Source of the DNA: Flavobacterium sp.
GTDB lineage: Bacteria > Bacteroidota > Bacteroidia > Flavobacteriales > Flavobacteriaceae
Length of the DNA stretch: 64,000 nt
Direction: 5' to 3'
Assembly: GCA_015234525.1 (NCBI GenBank)
Contig: JADGMX010000041.1
Span: 1-64,000 of the forward strand
Below, piece after piece: positions 63,927-64,000 of the stretch; position 1 is the first letter of the stretch; every line of letters starts with the position of its first letter. Both the position numbers and the translations under genes were made by a program. Below the pieces are notes generated by a model. It was not told the origin of the DNA. It made no database searches and saw nothing but the letters and a program-made list of their open reading frames with translations.

Positions 63927-64000
63927 TTAAAGATTTGGAATCCTTAAAACCTGACCCGGGTAAATTTCGTCGGGATCTTTAAGCAGTGGCTTGTTTGCTT
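63927..64000 (-). CDS. LysM-domain protein, C-terminal fragment
   Basis: Only the last ~24 codons are in the window, running off the right edge. They read ANKPLLKDPDEIYPGQ followed by VLRIPNL and stop. This is the end of a LysM peptidoglycan-binding domain (the DPDEIYPGQVLRIP signature). The full gene lies outside to the right, so partner domains are unknown. Convergent with obg. Confidence 0.8.
   Translation of the reverse strand, partial: ANKPLLKDPDEIYPGQVLRIPNL

Noticed and set aside
63765..63947. 60-codon plus-strand ORF after obg
   Set aside because: It lies on palindromic copy 11, and the reading is a by-product of the repeat; similar short ORFs appear on other copies.

Overview
The window reads as a chromosomal segment of a member of the Bacteroidota, almost certainly a Flavobacteriaceae close to Flavobacterium. 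The main evidence is the porV-porU/gldJ cluster for type IX secretion and gliding, two proteins with T9SS-type C-terminal sorting domains, an E1-alpha/E2 pyruvate dehydrogenase pair without E1-beta beside it, AT-rich spacers with TAnnTTTG-like -7 boxes, and very few Shine-Dalgarno sequences. No phage, integrase, transposase, CRISPR array or restriction system was seen. The genes look like ordinary core and near-core genome.

Layout. 1-2.0 kb: short direct repeats, a small secreted hypothetical and a family 4 glycosyltransferase. 2.0-5.3 kb (minus): cytidine deaminase, then pdhA-pdhC. 5.4-12.3 kb: porU-porV (minus) diverging from gldJ (plus), followed by murF. 13.8-16.0 kb (minus): glutamate dehydrogenase, a GreA/Rnk-type factor and a small helical protein. 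16.4-18.8 kb (minus): a soluble NtrC-type two-component pair. 19.4-20.9 kb: a DASS-family carrier. 21-26.6 kb: an SDR, tRNA-Val(TAC), the overlapping exbB-exbD-tonB-folC operon and a second Glu/Leu-type dehydrogenase. 26.9-29.1 kb: a GT9 and anmK. 29.2-35.7 kb (plus): acyl-CoA dehydrogenase, then a compact run of DinB-like, NRDE, ATP-grasp, LysE, SDR, SprT-like and mannose-1-phosphate guanylyltransferase genes. 35.7-42.2 kb: a frameshifted secreted LRR gene, mlaE-mlaF, and a 1180-residue delta-60-repeat secreted protein. 42.6-52.5 kb: GT2 plus methyltransferase, NDH-2, LLM oxidoreductase, YceI, KAS III, gcvP, and a UbiA-like membrane protein with a small membrane protein. 52.6-56.5 kb (minus): M3 peptidase and purK-purE. 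56.8-60.1 kb: a Cys-rich HMA protein, two hypotheticals and a TonB-dependent receptor. 60.2-63.8 kb (plus): hpt-adk-CNNM-obg. The window ends inside the C-terminus of a LysM protein.

The most unusual signal is non-coding. At least twelve copies of a dispersed palindromic element sit between genes. They share flanks around AGCGG-ATCC and GAT-AGCG-AGC, but the hairpin between those flanks is different in nearly every copy and is complementary each time. In one subfamily the outer closing stem also changes in a compensated way (GCGTGA/TCACGC, GCGTT/AACGC, GCATT/AATGC), and a second hairpin varies too, which suggests a selected three-way-junction fold. Two almost identical copies flank the large secreted-protein gene as direct repeats.

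Functionally, PorU, PorV and GldJ belong to the export machine that would secrete the two CTD proteins. ExbB-ExbD-TonB would energise receptors such as the one at 58-60 kb. The remainder covers central metabolism, cell-wall synthesis and recycling, and purine metabolism. All calls come from reading the sequence by eye; no database search was run.
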